A stretch of DNA of 10,740 nucleotides, from positions 1-10,740 of the forward strand of contig JANXQR010000382.1 of the NCBI GenBank assembly GCA_025353435.1, given 5' to 3'. Below the pieces are notes generated by a model. That model searched no databases. It had not been told where the DNA came from and saw only the letters and a list, made by a program, of their open reading frames with translations. A program made the position numbers and the translations under genes. The first letter of the stretch is position 1. The number at the start of each line of letters is the position of its first letter. Source of the stretch: Acidobacteriota bacterium. GTDB lineage: Bacteria; Acidobacteriota; Terriglobia; Terriglobales; Acidobacteriaceae. Below, piece after piece: positions 8,433-10,740 of this stretch.

Positions 8433-8466
8433 AGCCTAGGTCGGAGGCTATGCTCTGTCAATGGGT
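8433..8466 (-). promoter_or_regulatory. Candidate promoter of the GH127 gene
   Basis: Reading the minus strand, a perfect TTGACA runs from 8461 to 8456 and a poor -10 box, TAGGCT (three of six), runs from 8438 to 8433 after 17 nt. The -35 lies inside ACCCATTGACAG (8466-8455), identical to the 12-mer upstream of the receptor. In both places a CTAG follows 16-17 nt after the TTGACA. The leader would be only about 15 nt to the ATG, or about 30 nt to the alternative GTG. Confidence 0.35.
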
Positions 8467-8751
8467 CATTGAAGCTATTCAGGTGGTCAACTAAAACACA
8501 AAGCCGTCGTAAGGGGTTCTGCGTAATTGCGATTGGTAGTTGTAAATGGACGTGTCCGAAACGCCTCTGTTGTGCTCCGGTTGAATAGAATTTGCATTTC
8601 ATGTGATGTTCGGCCACTTCTGTAGTACGGGACATTCGGAGAAGCGCCCGGGCCAGCTGCCCCTTCAGGGCCGCGGAAATGCCTCACTTTTTCCACGCCC
8701 CGGCTGCGTCTATCGAACTAAATCAATAACCGCCCTGCGCTAAAAAATCTA
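8467..8751. other. Intergenic stretch without a recognisable gene
   Basis: About 285 bases lie between the GH127 promoter and the receiver relic. Short open frames exist on both strands (for example minus-strand 8487-8696), but none resembles a known family. I see no tRNA fold, insertion-sequence end or strong repeat. It may be the decayed remainder of the response-regulator gene whose receiver fragment lies next to it, but no residue pattern proves this. Confidence 0.5.
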
Positions 8752-8902
8752 CTGGCACAAGATATCGGACAGGCCAATGGTAAACAGCCGGGTGATCGCA
8801 TCAGAGTTGCCCACGGCGCTTGGCACTAACCACAGTGAACCCGTCGCCTGCCCCCGGCATACGCAGGTCAGAAAGCACCACACCAAAAAGGACCGGTGAC
8901 CG
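8752..8902 (-). pseudogene. Frameshifted remnant of a response-regulator receiver domain
   Basis: On the minus strand one frame (8902 down to 8804) reads VLFGVVLSDLRMPGAGDG and then FTVVSAKRRG. This is the centre of a receiver domain: strand beta-3 with the phospho-acceptor aspartate in LSDLRMPG, then the following helix. It then meets a stop at 8803. The continuation lies one frame over, GNSDAITRLFTIGLSDI (8811-8761), which resembles helix-3, the conserved Thr/Ser strand and the next turn. That frame stops at 8751. The first frame is closed upstream by a stop at 8905-8903. Receiver domains need about 120 residues, so only the middle third survives, with at least one indel between about 8804 and 8824. 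The assignment rests on pattern recognition, not alignment. It may once have been a partner of the neighbouring sensor gene. Confidence 0.6.
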
Positions 8903-9050
8903 TCAAATAAACGGCGCCGGCAACGCAGAATCGAGCCACTCGGGATGGTCATTCCGCCCAGGCAACCACTTCTTAACGAGCCGCATCCAAATTCCTTAAA
9001 TCCGCAAGGCGACTATGCGTCACGTCTCGCTAAGGCGTTCTTCATCCGCC

Positions 9051-9076
9051 GGCCGTTTCGAGAATATTCGACGGCC
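9051..9076. promoter_or_regulatory. Inverted repeat in the leader of the poly-HAMP gene
   Basis: GGCCGT (9051-9056) is complementary to ACGGCC (9071-9076), and an inner CGA/TCG pair (9059-9061 with 9068-9070) extends the stem past a 2-nt bulge around a 6-nt loop. It lies about 50 bases before the start codon. It could be a regulator site or an RNA hairpin, or chance in GC-rich DNA. No convincing -35/-10 pair was found in 8903-9123, and nothing else recognisable is in that stretch. Confidence 0.25.
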
Positions 9077-9109
9077 ACGGTGTGCGCGGACCTCATTCCA
9101 TTTCCCCTC

Positions 9110-9114
9110 AGGAG
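9110..9114 (+). promoter_or_regulatory. Shine-Dalgarno site for the poly-HAMP gene
   Basis: AGGAG at 9110-9114 sits 9 nt before the ATG at 9124. It supports that start over the in-frame ATG at 9244 and an in-frame GTG at 9082, neither of which has such a site. Confidence 0.6.
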
Positions 9115-9123
9115 TCAGTTTCG

Positions 9124-10740
9124 ATGGCGTCCTCGGTTAAGAAGCCAAATCTTGGGCGAGATGGTGACAGCCATTTCCCTCAAAATGGGCACGAGCATTC
9201 CTCTTCCGAATACATGGCAGTTATTCTTGAGTGCCTTCAGACCATGAAGAACGGCGACTTCAGGGTTCGCCTTCCCGTTGCATGGACTGGCTTGGCCGGA
9301 AAAATCGCCGATAACTTTAACGAAATTGTCGCTACTAACGAGAAAATTGCCCTCGAACTCAAGCGCGTCGGACAAGCGGTCGGCAAAGAGGGCAAGACTC
9401 GCGAACGCATTCGCGTGGAGCGGCGACTCGGCGCATGGGACGACATGGAAGTGTCTGTCAATACCCTGGTCGAGGACTTGCTCCGACCCACCAACGAAGT
9501 CACCCGTGCCATCGCTGCCGTTGCCCAGGGCAACCTTACGCAGACGGTGCGGCTCGACGTAGATGGACGCCCTCTCGAAGGCGAATTCCTTCGCTCCGCC
9601 AACATCGTCAACACCATGATCCAGCAGCTCGGCATTTTTACTGCCGAAGTTACGCGCGTGGCTCGCGAAGTTGGCACCGACGGAAAACTAGGCGGCCAGG
9701 CATTGGTGCCTGGAGTGGCAGGCACTTGGAAAGACCTTACCGACTCGGTTAACTCCATGGCCTCAAATCTCACCGGGCAGGTTCGGAACATTGCTGAGGT
9801 CGCTACAGCCGTAGCCAGTGGCGACCTTTCTCGCAAAATCACCGTCGACGTCCGCGGCGAAATCCTTCAGCTGAAGGAAGCCATCAACACCATGGTCGAT
9901 CAGCTTCGCTCCTTCGCATCGGAAGTGACACGCGTGGCCCGCGAAGTTGGCACTGATGGCAAGCTGGGCGGCCAGGCAGTAGTACCCGGCGTGGCTGGAA
10001 CCTGGAAAGATCTCACAGACTCAGTGAACGCCATGGCCGGCAATCTTACAGCGCAGGTTCGCAATATCGCGGAAGTTACAACCGCCGTGGCGCGTGGCGA
10101 TCTCTCGCGCAAAATCACCGTCGACGTGAAGGGCGAAATTCTCGAACTCAAAGACACCATCAATACCATGGTCGACCAGCTCAATGCATTCGCGGGCGAA
10201 GTCACCCGCGTGGCTCGCGAAGTGGGTACTGAAGGCAAGCTGGGTGGTCAGGCCAGCGTGCCCGGCGTGGCCGGAACGTGGAAAGACCTCACTGACAACG
10301 TGAACTTCATGGCCGGCAACCTCACCGGCCAGGTCCGCAACATTGCTGAAGTGGCCACCGCCATCGCTAATGGCGACCTCTCCCGCAAGATCACCGTCGA
10401 CGTGCGCGGCGAAATTCTTCAGCTCAAAGAAACACTCAACACCATGGTGGATCAACTCAACCGATTCGCCGGCGAAGTAACCCGCGTGGCTCGCGAAGTT
10501 GGCACTGAAGGAAAGTTGGGTGGTCAGGCGCAAGTGCCGGGAGTGGACGGAACCTGGAAGGATCTCACGGACAACGTCAACTTCATGGCCAGCAACTTAA
10601 CCGGCCAGGTTCGAAACATTGCAGAAGTTGCTACTGCCATTGCGAACGGGGATTTGTCGCGCAAGATCACGGTCGACGTCCGCGGCGAAATTTTGCAGCT
10701 TAAAGAAACGCTGAATACGATGGTTGACCAGCTCAACCGC
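9124..10740 (+). CDS. Soluble poly-HAMP signalling protein, probable hybrid sensor histidine kinase, 3' end missing
   Basis: The frame opens with ATG at 9124 and is still open at the window end, giving 539 visible residues. After a polar N-terminus of about 30 residues comes a degenerate HAMP region (residues ~41-174), including LRPTNEVTRAIAAVAQGN and VDGRPLEGEFLRSANIVN. From residue 175 there are 92-residue repeats, each apparently two HAMP units. The first half carries EVTRVAREVGTDGKLGGQA and GTWKDLTD; the second carries QVRNIAEVATA, GDLSRKITVDVRGEI and NTMVDQL. There is no signal peptide or membrane segment, so it should be cytosolic. This architecture matches bacterial relatives of the fungal group III (Nik1/Os-1) kinases, in which the HAMP array is followed by HisKA, HATPase and receiver domains, often with GAF in bacteria. 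None of those parts is visible here, so kinase activity is inferred. HAMP arrays relay conformational signals; the stimulus is unknown. Confidence 0.93.
   Translation, partial: MASSVKKPNLGRDGDSHFPQNGHEHSSSEYMAVILECLQTMKNGDFRVRLPVAWTGLAGKIADNFNEIVATNEKIALELKRVGQAVGKEGKTRERIRVERRLGAWDDMEVSVNTLVEDLLRPTNEVTRAIAAVAQGNLTQTVRLDVDGRPLEGEFLRSANIVNTMIQQLGIFTAEVTRVAREVGTDGKLGGQALVPGVAGTWKDLTDSVNSMASNLTGQVRNIAEVATAVASGDLSRKITVDVRGEILQLKEAINTMVDQLRSFASEVTRVAREVGTDGKLGGQAVVPGVAGTWKDLTDSVNAMAGNLTAQVRNIAEVTTAVARGDLSRKITVDVKGEILELKDTINTMVDQLNAFAGEVTRVAREVGTEGKLGGQASVPGVAGTWKDLTDNVNFMAGNLTGQVRNIAEVATAIANGDLSRKITVDVRGEILQLKETLNTMVDQLNRFAGEVTRVAREVGTEGKLGGQAQVPGVDGTWKDLTDNVNFMASNLTGQVRNIAEVATAIANGDLSRKITVDVRGEILQLKETLNTMVDQLNR
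9646..10740 (+). repeat. Four tandem 276-bp in-frame coding repeats (92 codons each)
   Basis: Equivalent GAA-GTN-ACN-CGC codons (EVTR) begin at 9646, 9922, 10198 and 10474, exactly 276 bases apart. The fourth copy is cut by the window end after 267 bases. Each copy encodes a double-HAMP module. Copies 3 and 4 differ at only three of 89 amino acids but at 39 codons synonymously (hand count), so the copies are old and held by selection on the protein. Confidence 0.95.

Noticed and set aside
8243..8635. Minus-strand open frame of 130 codons overlapping the GH127 start
   Set aside because: It overlaps the Tat signal region of the GH127 gene in another frame and its composition resembles no known protein.
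8945..9247. Plus-strand open frame of 100 codons before and across the poly-HAMP start
   Set aside because: Different frame from the HAMP coding sequence, no domain and no ribosome site; it overlaps the well-supported start at 9124.
9237..9842. Minus-strand open frame of 201 codons opposite the poly-HAMP gene
   Set aside because: It is the antisense shadow of the HAMP coding frame; its repetitive content follows from the repeats on the plus strand. The same holds for the frames at 9900-10238, 10021-10533 and 10524-10736.
9646..10740. Possible CRISPR array or DNA-level satellite because of regular spacing
   Set aside because: The 276-bp period is an exact number of codons in one open frame and the copies are conserved as protein, not as DNA.

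Overview
The window looks like a piece of an Acidobacteriota chromosome (Terriglobia or Korobacter-like). This is inferred from gene content only. It holds an Oar-like TonB-dependent receptor of about 1,100 residues with an N-terminal carboxypeptidase-regulatory-like domain, a CRTAC1-type FG-GAP/ASPIC-UnbV protein beside it, and an exported TPR protein. A Tat-exported GH127-type enzyme and a large soluble poly-HAMP signalling protein follow. Base composition appears moderately GC-rich. No rRNA, tRNA, CRISPR array, insertion sequence or integrase was seen.

Layout. Bases 1-1329 are the 3' part of the CRTAC1-like gene, cut by the left edge. A 143-bp gap with a plausible promoter and a perfect AGGAGG leads to the TonB-dependent receptor (1473-4811), which ends at a GC-rich hairpin. 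A sigma70-like promoter precedes the TPR gene (start placed at 5009, ending 6472). Converging on it from the minus strand is the GH127-type gene (6532-8412). Bases 8413-9123 contain no intact gene. They hold the GH127 promoter region and, on the minus strand, a decayed fragment of a response-regulator receiver domain broken by a frameshift. From 9124 to the right edge runs the start of a poly-HAMP protein, probably a hybrid sensor kinase. It has four 276-bp (92-codon) tandem repeats, the last one cut by the window end.

How they may work together. The receptor, the CRTAC1-like protein, the TPR protein and the arabinofuranosidase-type enzyme all carry or are expected to carry export signals. 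They could form an envelope system that binds, trims and imports plant-type glycans or glycopeptides. One sequence hint of co-regulation is an identical 12-mer containing a perfect TTGACA, present upstream of both the receptor and the GH127 gene. The poly-HAMP protein and the dead receiver form a separate signalling region.

The most notable items are the poly-HAMP repeats (protein almost identical, synonymous sites widely diverged), the unreported receiver relic, the shared promoter 12-mer, and an altered metal-ligand spacing in the GH127-type enzyme. No clearly unprecedented system is evident.
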